60,225 nucleotides of DNA from assembly GCA_964562375.1 (NCBI GenBank), contig CAZLSW010000010.1:1-60225 (forward strand). The letters run 5' to 3'. This document shows, piece after piece, positions 43,501-51,770 of this stretch. Below the pieces are notes generated by a model. That model was not told the DNA's origin and ran no database searches. It saw only the letters and a list, made by a program, of their open reading frames with translations. The position numbers were made by a program, and so were the translations under genes. Origin of the DNA: JAJPXC01 sp964562375 (GTDB lineage: Bacteria > Bacteroidota > Bacteroidia > Bacteroidales > Muribaculaceae). Every line of letters begins with the position of its first letter. Positions within the stretch are counted from its first letter, which is position 1.

Positions 43501-44452
43501 CTACGAGGGCTCTGGCATCGGCCTGGCATTGGTGAAAAAATTCGTGGAGCTGCATAACGGCACGGTCGACATCGCCCCCAACCCCGAAGGCAAAGGTACC
43601 ATGGTGACCATCGACCTGCCCCTCGAGGGGGACAATATCACTGCCAGCAATGGCGTGGCCGAGCTTCCGGCCAAGGCCGACGATCCCCGCGACATGATTC
43701 TACTGATCGACGACAACTCCGAGCTGCTGCAATTCCTCCACTCGGCCCTGTCGCTCACCTATCGTTGCCGCCGTGCCACAGATGGCCGGGAAGGGTTGGA
43801 AAAGGCACAACAGGAGACTCCGTCGCTGATTATCGTCGACGAGATGATGCCCGTGATGAGCGGCCTGGAGTTCTGCAAGCGCATCAAGGCCATCCCCCAT
43901 CTGGCATCGGTACCGATTATTATGCTTACGGCCCACGACGACCCTGAAACCGAGAACCGGTCAATCCAGCTTGGTGTGGACGCTTTCATGAGCAAGCCTT
44001 TCGACGTTTCGCGCCTGAAGCTGCGCATAGCCCAGTTGCTTGACGCGCGCACCCGCGTCGCGGCTCGCACTCGCCAGGAGGCACGCATCGACGCCGCCGC
44101 CGAGCCTCCCGAAGAGGCCTCAAGCGACGAGCGACTCATGGAGGACGTGCTGCAGTTGATCGAGAAACGCATGGGCGACGCTTCGTTCAACGTATCACAG
44201 CTGTGCGAGGAATTAGGCATCGGCCAAAAGCGCCTGCTGCGCATGCTCAAGGCTACCCAGGGCACCACCCCTGTCAACTTCTTGCGCTCCCTCCGCCTAA
44301 AGCGCGCGGCGGCATTGTTGCGCGGCGGAAAATTCACCGTCTCCGAGGTAATGTACATGGTAGGATTCACCCATCCAAGCTACTTTGCCCGCGCCTTCAC
44401 CGAGGAATTCGGTTTATCACCCCGCGACTACGCCTCCCAATCCTCCCCTTAA
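40577..44452 (+). CDS. Hybrid two-component system sensor/AraC-type regulator
   Basis: A 1291-residue HTCS protein, from the ATG at 40577; the signal peptide follows directly. Residues about 25-640 are two-component-regulator propeller repeats (GMIWFGTDQGVYSYDG, GDIWLGGTNGLVRI). A Y_Y_Y domain (about 680-755), a membrane helix (about 757-777), HisKA with H801 (NISHDLKTPLSL), HATPase_c (DNGIGIPKEDL, GSGIGLALVKK), a receiver domain with D1088 (IIVDEMMPVMSG) and a C-terminal AraC HTH complete it. HTCS proteins sense periplasmic glycans and activate adjacent PULs; no susC/susD or CAZyme lies nearby, so the target is unknown. Confidence 0.93.
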   Translation: MQFKRIILLLTCTLTLGLIARGQEIRTAYFGGRANAYTGVAQDPSGMIWFGTDQGVYSYDGFRFKALGDSIYPPRFVHSIDMAGENVMGFCDQAGIHFFDAPSRSKVASPLDSIDTGEIRAFVTEGNLIFAGAEKLGVVSMNTDDFTWRVVNPRVRDTYGITSSGHYIYLATLSGLYRLDPSTDRLECLDPDRSYYSCLWDSQRSCLWAGYNGGIVQFNPQTNTLTPVYQSDTFFKSLALMDEKLYAGTDNGLVEYHPGSGESQVHLHDMRNPYSLSNNVVWDVFVDRDHSLWMATGHGASTMSSSPRYEVTHLLSLIQRIPTIHNPQSGNIASLIRDTNGDIWLGGTNGLVRIMPNGIIQWYRNEYPARQIPHNNIRRLYQDPWDNLWAASDHGVLWWDREAEQWRPLDITDGKSHAWWPYDILVTGDGNVWVATYASGVFRFARPTASQLRSGHIDAQQVFSQESPLLYTLGIKSDPRGLIWLAHRDGAYLWDPSQRRLCTVPLKNAAGQEGKVFPLGMHIDVQGKMWYATENAIGCYNPATSECQIIPSPLLSTEPIRAIMRHGNTLYALAPQSLCAYDTAKGTWVRYSLPPGDFSSIFYDTATNDLLLGGYDVLMKFDPHKSEDENTYGVIRIVGLSCNNEPVAIQKYEKGDDMRTFVFPSGTTAISLEVSNFAYSHHDEYTFSYQLIHDGKAGPWITLPEGDNRIALHQLPAGAYELRLCSSLLPDQVTTYAIAIRPPWYLNAWMKLLYLVLGILVIALIVKVIFDRNRRRYEQLEQQKSLELSQMKIDFFTNISHDLKTPLSLILGPVDTLLERQFPTDNDRTLLESIRNNAQRLNKLIKRVLDFKQVDFQEEQTLVRSQVEINRLVKSVADSFSQTASKRNVEITVEEMSQPMEMNLDLFKMESVFYNVMSNAVKFVPDTDGRINVRVSMHGNCVRVTVTDNGIGIPKEDLNLVWIRLYQARNSSGGNYEGSGIGLALVKKFVELHNGTVDIAPNPEGKGTMVTIDLPLEGDNITASNGVAELPAKADDPRDMILLIDDNSELLQFLHSALSLTYRCRRATDGREGLEKAQQETPSLIIVDEMMPVMSGLEFCKRIKAIPHLASVPIIMLTAHDDPETENRSIQLGVDAFMSKPFDVSRLKLRIAQLLDARTRVAARTRQEARIDAAAEPPEEASSDERLMEDVLQLIEKRMGDASFNVSQLCEELGIGQKRLLRMLKATQGTTPVNFLRSLRLKRAAALLRGGKFTVSEVMYMVGFTHPSYFARAFTEEFGLSPRDYASQSSP

Positions 44453-45639
44453 CCGAACAAACAGCCCAAGTCGAGACCTAAAAACTCCTCAATTGAGAAT
44501 CCATCCCCTCCTACTACTATAGCCTTATAGGGCTTAAAGCGTTCCTTAAATGCGGGCAATCCGGCATTTTTTTGTTTCTGACCCGACTTTACCTCTATGG
44601 CCACCATTTTGCCTCGCTGTACTAAAACAAAATCCACCTCAAGTTTTCCCTCTCTCCAGTAATATAGTTGGTAGTCATGTATTGCTGCTTGGGACACCAG
44701 ATAAGCTCCTATCGCCGATTCAACAAAACGCCCCCATTCATTAGAGGTTTCCACGGCCTCCTGGAATTGTAATGTAGCGTAAGCATTACGTAACGCATTG
44801 TTATACACCTGCCATTTAGGCACCGAGTTGTATTTCCGGGCAGTATTGTGAGCATACTTCTGCAAACCTGCTAACAATTCACATTCATCCAATAAATGTT
44901 CATATCCAGCCAAAGTTGTGATATTCCCAGCGTCTTGCAATCGGGCGCCAACCTTATTTAAGGAAATCATTTCTCCGCTGCTACTTGCGCCAATCTCAAA
45001 TAGTTGGCGCAGTAACTGAGGTTTGGTTATTCGAGTATCATACAACACATCCTTAGAAATGGATGGTTCGATCAGCGAATCTTTTATGTAGTTTCTCCAT
45101 CGCGTCTCATCATTTATATAGGACACCGCACCCGGATATCCCCCAAAGTAAATGTATTGTTGCAAGTTGACACCGAAACAGTCGCGCATTTCCGTATACG
45201 TCCAATGAGGCAATCTTATAAGTTCAAATCTTCCCATTAAAGATTCTGTCAATCCCCTCTGAATCAACATTCTGGAAGAGCCTAACAAAACGACAGACAA
45301 CTGCCTACGCTCCTTTGTGTCTTTATCCCATAGAGCTTTTACCGTTTCACTCCAATTGGGAATTTTTTGCACCTCATCGATCACTAATATACGTTTGGTC
45401 TCCTTCCTGAAATCCATCTTCTGACGCTGCGTTTCCCATATTTCCTCCAGCCAATCATTAGTGACTCCGGGCCTATCATCGGCTGAATAGCTATCATAAG
45501 GGGTGAAAATCTCTTCCAACACCTGTCCGATCAACGTTGTTTTACCTACTTGACGTGGACCAACGATGACCTGCATTTTATCACGCGGTTCTTTAAGACG
45601 ACTTAAAACAGCCTCGTATTGCGCTCTTTTAAAAGACAT
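44449..45639 (-). CDS. AAA+ ATPase with DUF4143 domain
   Basis: A 396-residue protein. The N-terminal P-loop is VGPRQVGKTTLIGQVL (about 26-41), with a Walker B-like ILVIDEVQKIPNW and an arginine-bearing SSRMLIQRG. The C-terminal half is DUF4143 (SNEWGRFVESAIGAYL, LYYWREGKLEVDFVL, VAIEVKSGQK), which has a PD-(D/E)XK-like appearance. Biological role is unknown; such genes are mobile and patchy. Base composition is clearly lower in GC than the flanking genes, suggesting horizontal transfer. Its stop overlaps the 3' end of the hybrid sensor gene tail-to-tail by four bases. Confidence 0.88.
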   Translation of the reverse strand: MSFKRAQYEAVLSRLKEPRDKMQVIVGPRQVGKTTLIGQVLEEIFTPYDSYSADDRPGVTNDWLEEIWETQRQKMDFRKETKRILVIDEVQKIPNWSETVKALWDKDTKERRQLSVVLLGSSRMLIQRGLTESLMGRFELIRLPHWTYTEMRDCFGVNLQQYIYFGGYPGAVSYINDETRWRNYIKDSLIEPSISKDVLYDTRITKPQLLRQLFEIGASSSGEMISLNKVGARLQDAGNITTLAGYEHLLDECELLAGLQKYAHNTARKYNSVPKWQVYNNALRNAYATLQFQEAVETSNEWGRFVESAIGAYLVSQAAIHDYQLYYWREGKLEVDFVLVQRGKMVAIEVKSGQKQKNAGLPAFKERFKPYKAIVVGGDGFSIEEFLGLDLGCLFG

Positions 45640-46162
45640 TATAGTAAATTCTCAATGGAGTGAATAAAAGTTTTTAGCCAAATGAGAAAAAATCCTCAAT
45701 CCACCGCAAATTTAGTAAATATTTCCATAATAGCAAAATGTGAATATGTCAAATTCCTGCCTTTGAATACTGCTTCACCACCCGAAGAGGTGTTGATAAG
45801 GTGCCGACACGAGGTCGGTCGACTTCCACCCCCAGTTGACGCTGTCCCCTCAGCAGGATGGAAGTCGGAGCGTCCTCACCCCGAAACTTTGGATTGCGAG
45901 CTTCCAATTTTTCTCATGGCCCAAACCGATAGCGCCGCAGGCGCGACAGACGGTAGCCGTGGGTGACGGGCCTCAGCAGGGTCCATAACCCACAGTGAAG
46001 GATATTCCTTGTCCCCCTCCTCCGCGGCCCCGTAGGGGTCGAAGATTGTTAAATATTGTAAGTTTTTGATTTTTATATCTGTTTTGTATATATTTTTGCG
46101 GCATTTGGCGAATTTTTGAGAAATATTTTCAACAAGGAGTATTTTTGATGGAAAATAATGCC
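45640..46162. other. Low-GC spacer with palindrome-rich segment
   Basis: AT-rich DNA at both ends surrounds a GC-rich block (45771-46045) with short palindromes such as GCGCCGCAGGCGC (45932-45944) and CCCCGTAGGGG (46029-46039). Phrases of this kind recur as dispersed repeats in Bacteroidales genomes. An open frame across it (45682-45966) has no protein-like features. I see no gene here. Confidence 0.5.
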
Positions 46163-46170
46163 TACCTTTG
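46163..46170 (+). promoter_or_regulatory. -7 box of the glycogen synthase gene
   Basis: TACCTTTG matches the consensus. A TTTG lies 15 bp upstream (46144-46147), a short spacing. It implies a leader of about 143 nt before the synthase ATG. Confidence 0.45.
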
Positions 46171-46319
46171 CGGTAAGATATGCGATTATGCATTCAAGGT
46201 AGAACAGGTGCCTCACCCAAAGGCGTAAGCCACAAACAATTGGGCTGCAACGGCGGGTGTGGTTCTCATAATTTGGTTTGCATCTAAGGGTGTGACCTTT
46301 AAAAGTTTGCTTATTAATT

Positions 46320-47972
46320 ATGGTACAAGCCCCGGTAAAGCTTGATTTGCTTTTCGAGACAAGTTGGGAGGTTTGCAACAAGATAGGCGGCATCTACACG
46401 GTGCTGTCAACCAAGGCAAAAACTCTTCAAAGTCAGTATAAAGGGAATCTCATCTTTATAGGTCCCGACGTGTGGAGCGAGAGCCATCCCTCGCCCTACT
46501 TCACCGAGAGCTCCACGTTGCTCAAGTCGTGGCGCCAAACTGTGGTGCTCCCCCACGGCATCAAGGTAAGAGTAGGCCGCTGGAATGTTCCCGGCAAGCC
46601 GATGGCCGTGCTGGTGAAATTTGACGGGCTATACGCTTGCAAGAACGAGACTTACGGAAAAATGTGGGAGCTCTACGGCGTGGACTCGCTGCACGCTTAC
46701 GGCGACTACGACGAGGGATGCGCGTTCGGCGTGGCCTCGGCCATCGTCATTGAGAGCCTCACCCGGTACCTGGGCAAGGAGCGCGGACGCGTGATCGCCC
46801 ATTTCGACGAGTGGACCACCGGCATGGGTCTACTCTACTTGAAATGGAAGATGCCCTCCATTGCTACCATATTCACCACCCACGCCACCTCGATCGGACG
46901 ATCCATCTGCGGCAACGGCAAGCCCCTCTACGACTATCTTAAGGCCTACAACGGCGACCAGATGGCCCGGGAATTGAACATGGAGGCCAAGCACTCGCTG
47001 GAGAAAGCCGCAGCTTGGCAAGCCGACTGCTTCACCACGGTAAGCGACATCACGGCAGCCGAGTGCGAGCAACTGCTGGAGCGTCGCCCCGACGTGGTGA
47101 CCCCCAACGGATTTGAGCGCGGATTCGTCCCCACGGGCGTGCGCTTCGATGCCGGACGCCAAGACGCTCGCGAGGTAATGACCCGCGTGGCCACGGCCTT
47201 GACCGGCCGCAAATTCGACCCCAACAAGACGTTCATCATTGGCACAGGAGGGCGCTGCGAATACCGCAACAAAGGCCTTGACCTGTTCATCGACTCGGTT
47301 ATGAAGCTTTCCCGCGAGGACTCCACCCGACAGGTACTGGCCTACATAATGGTGCCAGCATGGGTCAAGGAGCCGCGACAGGACCTGCTTGACTCGTTGG
47401 CTCGCACCATCCACAAGCCTTTATGGAACCCCTACATCACCCACTGGATTAACAATCCCGGGGAAGACCCCATTGAACATCGCCTGAGCCAAATTCCTCA
47501 GCCCGAGAACGTTACCATGATTTACGTGCCGTGCTACCTCGATGGCCGCGACGGCGTGTTTAATCGCTCCTACTACGACTTATTAATCGGCATGGACGCC
47601 ACCGTGTTCCCCAGCTATTACGAGCCTTGGGGCTACACCCCGCTGGAGAGCGTGGCTTTCGGCGTCCCTACCGTCACCACCTCTTTGTCGGGCTTCGGCC
47701 AATGGATCCTGTCGTCGTTTGACAACGACTTCGAGGCCTGCGGCGTCAACGTCGTGGCCCGCGGCGACTTCAACTACGACGCCGTGGCCTCGCAAATCGC
47801 CCGCGACCTGCGCTATCTTGCGCAAGCGTCGCCCGAACAAGCCCGCGCAATCTCCAAGGCCGCTATGGCTACCGCTCGTCAGGCCGCTTGGACTAGCTTT
47901 ATCGCTTACTACGAAAGCGCCTTCGAAACGGCCCTCGCCCACCGCGACCGCCGCATGCGACAAATCAAATAG
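46320..47972 (+). CDS. Glycogen synthase, GT3-like
   Basis: A 550-residue glucosyltransferase resembling the eukaryotic-type GT3 glycogen synthases found in Bacteroidetes rather than the GT5 GlgA. It opens LLFETSWEVCNKIGGIYTVLSTKA, has HFDEWTTGMGLLYLK and TTHATSIGR, and near the C-terminus FPSYYEPWGYTPLESVAFGVPTVTT, the GT-B nucleotide-sugar site with its E-x7-E spacing. It extends alpha-1,4-glucan chains in the cytosol, probably from UDP-glucose. It is followed 67 bp later by glycogen phosphorylase, so synthesis and breakdown genes sit together. Gene symbols for this type vary, so none is given. Confidence 0.9.
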   Translation: MVQAPVKLDLLFETSWEVCNKIGGIYTVLSTKAKTLQSQYKGNLIFIGPDVWSESHPSPYFTESSTLLKSWRQTVVLPHGIKVRVGRWNVPGKPMAVLVKFDGLYACKNETYGKMWELYGVDSLHAYGDYDEGCAFGVASAIVIESLTRYLGKERGRVIAHFDEWTTGMGLLYLKWKMPSIATIFTTHATSIGRSICGNGKPLYDYLKAYNGDQMARELNMEAKHSLEKAAAWQADCFTTVSDITAAECEQLLERRPDVVTPNGFERGFVPTGVRFDAGRQDAREVMTRVATALTGRKFDPNKTFIIGTGGRCEYRNKGLDLFIDSVMKLSREDSTRQVLAYIMVPAWVKEPRQDLLDSLARTIHKPLWNPYITHWINNPGEDPIEHRLSQIPQPENVTMIYVPCYLDGRDGVFNRSYYDLLIGMDATVFPSYYEPWGYTPLESVAFGVPTVTTSLSGFGQWILSSFDNDFEACGVNVVARGDFNYDAVASQIARDLRYLAQASPEQARAISKAAMATARQAAWTSFIAYYESAFETALAHRDRRMRQIK

Positions 47973-48039
47973 CCTTAACGACATCGAGAGATTATATCAA
48001 AAGAAATTCACAACAACACTCATTTAAAGAAGTTTTATT

Positions 48040-50595
48040 ATGAAACTCCAAGTTAGCAACACGAATGCCCCCGCATGGAGGGACATTACCGTTAAAGCCA
48101 ACCTCCCGGCCGAGCTCAAGCCCCTGGAGGAACTCGCCCGCAACCTTTGGTGGGTGTGGAACAGCGAGGGTAAATCCCTGTTCCGCGACCTCGACCACGA
48201 CCTGTGGCGCGCCACCGGCGAGAACCCCGTGATGCTCCTGCAGCAGCTCACCAACGACCGCCTGCAAGAGGTCATCGCCGACGAGGTGATGATGGAGCGT
48301 ATCGCCCACGTCCACAAGATGTTCCGCGACTATATGGCCCAGCCGATGCGCACCGACGTGCCCTCGATCGCCTACTTCTCCATGGAATACGGACTGTGCA
48401 ACGCCCTGAAGATCTATTCGGGCGGCCTCGGCGTCCTCGCCGGCGACTATATCAAGGAGGCCAGCGACTCGCGCGTCGACATGACAGCCGTGGGTTTCCT
48501 CTATCGATACGGCTACTTCACCCAGAGCCTGAGCGTTGACGGACAGCAAATCGCCAACTACGAGCCCCAGAACTTCAACCAGCTCCCCATCGAGCAGGTG
48601 ATGGAGAAGGACGGCCGTCCCATGATTCTGGAGGTCCCCTACCCAGGCCGAGTGGTGTACAGCCACATCTGGAAAGTGAATGTCGGCCGCATGAACCTCT
48701 ACCTGATGGACACCGACTTCGACATGAACTCCGAATTTGACCGCGTAATCACCCACCAGCTCTACGGCGGCGACTGGGAAAACCGTATCAAGCAGGAGTA
48801 TCTGCTCGGTATCGGCGGCGTGCTCATGCTCCAGAAGCTGGGTATCAAGACCACCTTGTTCCACTGCAACGAGGGACACGCAGCATTGTTGAACCTGCAG
48901 CGCCTCGTCGACTACGTGCAGAAGGACAAGCTCGACTTCAACGTAGCTCTCGAGCTCGTGCGCGCTTCGAGCCTTTACACCGTACACACCCCCGTTCCGG
49001 CCGGCCACGACTATTTCGACGAAGGCCTGTTCGGCAAATATATGGGAGAGTATCCCGCCAAGCTGGGCATCTCCTGGCAAGACCTTATGAACATGGGCCG
49101 CGAGAACCCCGACACCAACGAGCGCTTCTCGATGAGCGTGTTCGCCCTCAACACCTGCCAAGAGGCCAACGGCGTAAGCTGGCTCCACGGCGAGGTTTCC
49201 AAGAAAATGTTCCAGGGCATCTGGAAAGGCTACTCCTGGGAGGAGAGCCACGTGGGATACGTCACCAACGGCGTGCACATGCCCACCTGGGCAGCTTCGG
49301 AGTGGAAATCTTTCTACGCCGAGAAATTGGGCCAGCAAGTGTTTGAGCACCAGAGCGATCCCGAGGCTTGGAGAGGTATCTTCCGCGTCAAGGACGAGGA
49401 GATCTGGCAGATGCGTTGCACCCTCAAAAACAAGTTCATCAACTTCGTTAAGCGCGATTTCAAAGCCAAATGGCTCGCCAACCAGGGCGATCCCTCGGCT
49501 GTGATGAAAGTCGTTGACAAGATCAACCCCAACGCACTGATTATCGGCTTCGCCCGCCGTTTCGCCACCTACAAGCGCGCCCACTTGCTGTTCACCGACC
49601 TCGACCGTCTGGCCAAAATCGTCAACAACGAGCAGTTCCCCGTGCAATTCGTGTTCTCGGGCAAGGCTCACCCCGCCGACGGCGCCGGCCAAGGCTTGAT
49701 CAAGCGCATCATGGAAATCTCGCGCATGCCCCAGTTCCTGGGCAAGATCATCTTCCTTGAGGACTACAACATGATCGTGGCCAAGCGCCTCGTCACCGGT
49801 GTCGACATCTGGTTGAACACCCCCACCCGTCCCCTCGAGGCTTCCGGCACATCGGGCGAGAAAGCCGAGATGAACGGCGTGTTGAACTTCTCGGTCCTCG
49901 ACGGCTGGTGGTACGAAGGCTACCGCTTCAACGAGCAGGCCGGCTGGGCGCTCACCGACAAGCGCACCTACACCGACCAGTCGCAGCAGGACAAGCTCGA
50001 CGCCGCAACCATCTACTCGATGCTCGAGAACGAAATCATACCCCTTTACTTCGCCAAGAACTCCAAGGGCTACTCCCCCGAATGGATCCAGTACATCAAG
50101 CGCTCGATTGGCGACATCGCCCCCCACTTCACCATGAAGCGCATGATCGACGACTACATCTCGCGCTTCTACGACAAAGAGGCAGCGCGCACCAAGCGCC
50201 TGTCGGCCAAGGACTTCGCCCTCGCCAAAGAGATCGTGGCTTGGAAGGAGAAAGTGGCTGAGGCATGGCCCGGCGTGCACGTCGTGGAGCTCAACTCCAC
50301 CGACACCGGCAACGCTGTTACCGGCCAGCCCACCGAGACCACTGTGAAGGTTGACACCAACGGCCTTGGCACCGATGTGGCTCTGGAGATGGTTGTCTAC
50401 AAGCATGTTGACGGCCAGGACAAGCTCTGGCGCACCGTTCCGTTCAAGGTAGTGGCCGAGGACGGTAACGTGATCACCTACAAGTTCCAGGAGGATCTGG
50501 TGGACGCCGGTGTTTTCCGCTACGCTTACCGCCTCTACCCCTGGAACCCCGAGCTTCCCCACCGTCAGGACTTCGCCTACACCAAGTGGATCTAA
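48040..50595 (+). CDS. glgP: Alpha-glucan (glycogen) phosphorylase
   Basis: An 851-residue member of the shorter alpha-glucan phosphorylase group in GT35. Early landmarks are ELARNLWWVWNSEGKSLF and SIAYFSMEYGL; later come FHCNEGHAALL, HVGYVTNGVH and GFARRFATYKRA. The PLP lysine is K608 in EASGTSGEKAEMNGV, where the family often has M before K and here has E. The protein releases glucose-1-phosphate from glycogen. A C-terminal extension of about 120 residues has beta-rich phrases (VKVDTNGLGTDVALEMVVYKH). It is cytosolic and likely cotranscribed with the synthase. Confidence 0.93.
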   Translation: MKLQVSNTNAPAWRDITVKANLPAELKPLEELARNLWWVWNSEGKSLFRDLDHDLWRATGENPVMLLQQLTNDRLQEVIADEVMMERIAHVHKMFRDYMAQPMRTDVPSIAYFSMEYGLCNALKIYSGGLGVLAGDYIKEASDSRVDMTAVGFLYRYGYFTQSLSVDGQQIANYEPQNFNQLPIEQVMEKDGRPMILEVPYPGRVVYSHIWKVNVGRMNLYLMDTDFDMNSEFDRVITHQLYGGDWENRIKQEYLLGIGGVLMLQKLGIKTTLFHCNEGHAALLNLQRLVDYVQKDKLDFNVALELVRASSLYTVHTPVPAGHDYFDEGLFGKYMGEYPAKLGISWQDLMNMGRENPDTNERFSMSVFALNTCQEANGVSWLHGEVSKKMFQGIWKGYSWEESHVGYVTNGVHMPTWAASEWKSFYAEKLGQQVFEHQSDPEAWRGIFRVKDEEIWQMRCTLKNKFINFVKRDFKAKWLANQGDPSAVMKVVDKINPNALIIGFARRFATYKRAHLLFTDLDRLAKIVNNEQFPVQFVFSGKAHPADGAGQGLIKRIMEISRMPQFLGKIIFLEDYNMIVAKRLVTGVDIWLNTPTRPLEASGTSGEKAEMNGVLNFSVLDGWWYEGYRFNEQAGWALTDKRTYTDQSQQDKLDAATIYSMLENEIIPLYFAKNSKGYSPEWIQYIKRSIGDIAPHFTMKRMIDDYISRFYDKEAARTKRLSAKDFALAKEIVAWKEKVAEAWPGVHVVELNSTDTGNAVTGQPTETTVKVDTNGLGTDVALEMVVYKHVDGQDKLWRTVPFKVVAEDGNVITYKFQEDLVDAGVFRYAYRLYPWNPELPHRQDFAYTKWI

Positions 50596-50670
50596 TCCCC
50601 TCCCGGTTAATGCACATAACAATGGCTGCCTTCATTCTCGAGGCAGCCATTTTTATGTCACAAAAGGAGT

Positions 50671-51624
50671 TTAAAGAGATCTTACAGTTTCAATTGGAAG
50701 GCCTGTCGTGGCAACGATGTGCTCTATTGATATACCCAAAGCCTTCATCTGTCGGGCGATTTGAGTTCTTTCCTCAGCCCTACCTTTTTCGATCCCTATT
50801 TTCTCGCCTTTTTCGATCCCTATTTTCTCGCCTTTTTCGATCCCTATTTTCTCGCCTTTTTCGATCCCTATTTTCTCGCCGAGATTGTAGCCATTTTCAT
50901 AGCCTTCATCGATTCCGGCTTTCATAGTGTTGTTGTAGTCGCGCATGGCTTTGAGGCTCCCCTCATAGGCTCGACGCTCCGAGGAGTTGAACGCATATAT
51001 CTCGGCCGCCTCGAAGAACCGCTCCAGGAGCTTGCTTTTCAGGCGGTCGGGGAAGCTGTCGAGCTGGTTCATATTCTTGATCACGTAGAGCCACTTCTCA
51101 AAGTTGTTCTCAAGTTCGTCTATCTCCTTGGTGAATTTTTTCATCTCCAGGAAAATAAGGGTAAGCTTTTTGGAGAACACTTTTTTGGTGGATATGTCGG
51201 CAAGCCTCACAACATGTTTGGCCTCGGGCTCGTCCTGGAATTCAGGCATGTTGAAATTAAGGAACGACACCGTGTAGATTTTGGGGAGATTGAAATCCCA
51301 ATCTCCTTTCTGGGCGACCTCATGCATGGGGAAGGTAGCGTAAAAGATGCTACGGTCGGCGAAATAAGGCTGATAGGCGTTTTGCATCTCGACGATAAAA
51401 TGCCTACCGGATTCGGTGGTGCAATACACATCGAAAATGGCGTTACGCTCCCCGGTGACACGGCTAAGCTGCTCCGTGGGCATATACGTGATGTCCTTGA
51501 TCGGCTTTTCATCCTCTAAGAGAGAATTGAGGAAGTCGATCATAAACTCTTTGTGATGCTCATTACCGAAGAGGCGCTTGAAGCCGAAGTCGGTAAAGGG
51601 GTGGATGTAGCGTTCGGTGCACAT
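50671..51624 (-). CDS. Rpn family PD-(D/E)XK nuclease-like protein
   Basis: A 317-residue protein of the Rpn/PDDEXK transposase-like group. The N-terminus IHPFTDFGFKRLFGNEHHKEFMIDFLNSLL and the nuclease core FDVYCTTESGRHFIVEMQNAYQPYF, cited here by DFGFKRLFG and FIVEMQNAY, are typical. The C-terminal 60 residues have four GEKIGIEK repeats from a 24-bp tandem array, followed by an HTH-like end (MKALGISIEHIVATTGLPIETVRSL). Rpn proteins promote recombination and some act in phage defence through repeat-length variation; neither role is shown here. It is monocistronic. Confidence 0.88.
   Translation of the reverse strand: MCTERYIHPFTDFGFKRLFGNEHHKEFMIDFLNSLLEDEKPIKDITYMPTEQLSRVTGERNAIFDVYCTTESGRHFIVEMQNAYQPYFADRSIFYATFPMHEVAQKGDWDFNLPKIYTVSFLNFNMPEFQDEPEAKHVVRLADISTKKVFSKKLTLIFLEMKKFTKEIDELENNFEKWLYVIKNMNQLDSFPDRLKSKLLERFFEAAEIYAFNSSERRAYEGSLKAMRDYNNTMKAGIDEGYENGYNLGEKIGIEKGEKIGIEKGEKIGIEKGEKIGIEKGRAEERTQIARQMKALGISIEHIVATTGLPIETVRSL
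50786..50882 (-). repeat. Four 24-bp tandem repeats in the Rpn gene
   Basis: Four almost identical 24-bp units, each containing TTTCGATCCCTATTTTCTCG on the plus strand, encode GEKIGIEK octapeptides. Near-identity indicates recent expansion. Copy-number changes would alter protein length without frameshift. Confidence 0.92.
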
Positions 51625-51721
51625 GGCGACAGAATGTTGGTGAGTTCACCGCAAATATAGCGATTTTCGGTGAATTTTGGGCATTTCATTGGGAAAATTA
51701 GACTATTTCGGCAAAAAACGC

Positions 51722-51729
51722 TATCTTTG
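51722..51729 (+). promoter_or_regulatory. -7 box of the OmpA-TPR lipoprotein gene
   Basis: TATCTTTG matches the consensus 41 bp before the ATG. A convincing -33 TTTG at 19-20 bp is not seen. Confidence 0.5.
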
Positions 51730-51770
51730 CCAAAGATTGTATAGCACAAAACACAAAACACTATAGCGAA

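Noticed and set aside
44449..44452. Frameshift or fusion between the hybrid sensor and the ATPase
   Set aside because: The genes are on opposite strands and only their stop regions overlap; both C-termini look complete.
45682..45966. Possible 94-residue plus-strand protein in the spacer before glycogen synthase
   Set aside because: Sequence is built from palindromic repeat phrases, has no start context and no protein-like pattern.
47992..50622. Minus-strand open frame of 876 codons opposite glgP
   Set aside because: It is the antisense shadow of a GC-rich gene with strong family similarity on the plus strand; the translated product has no domain and reads as low-complexity valine/leucine/glycine.
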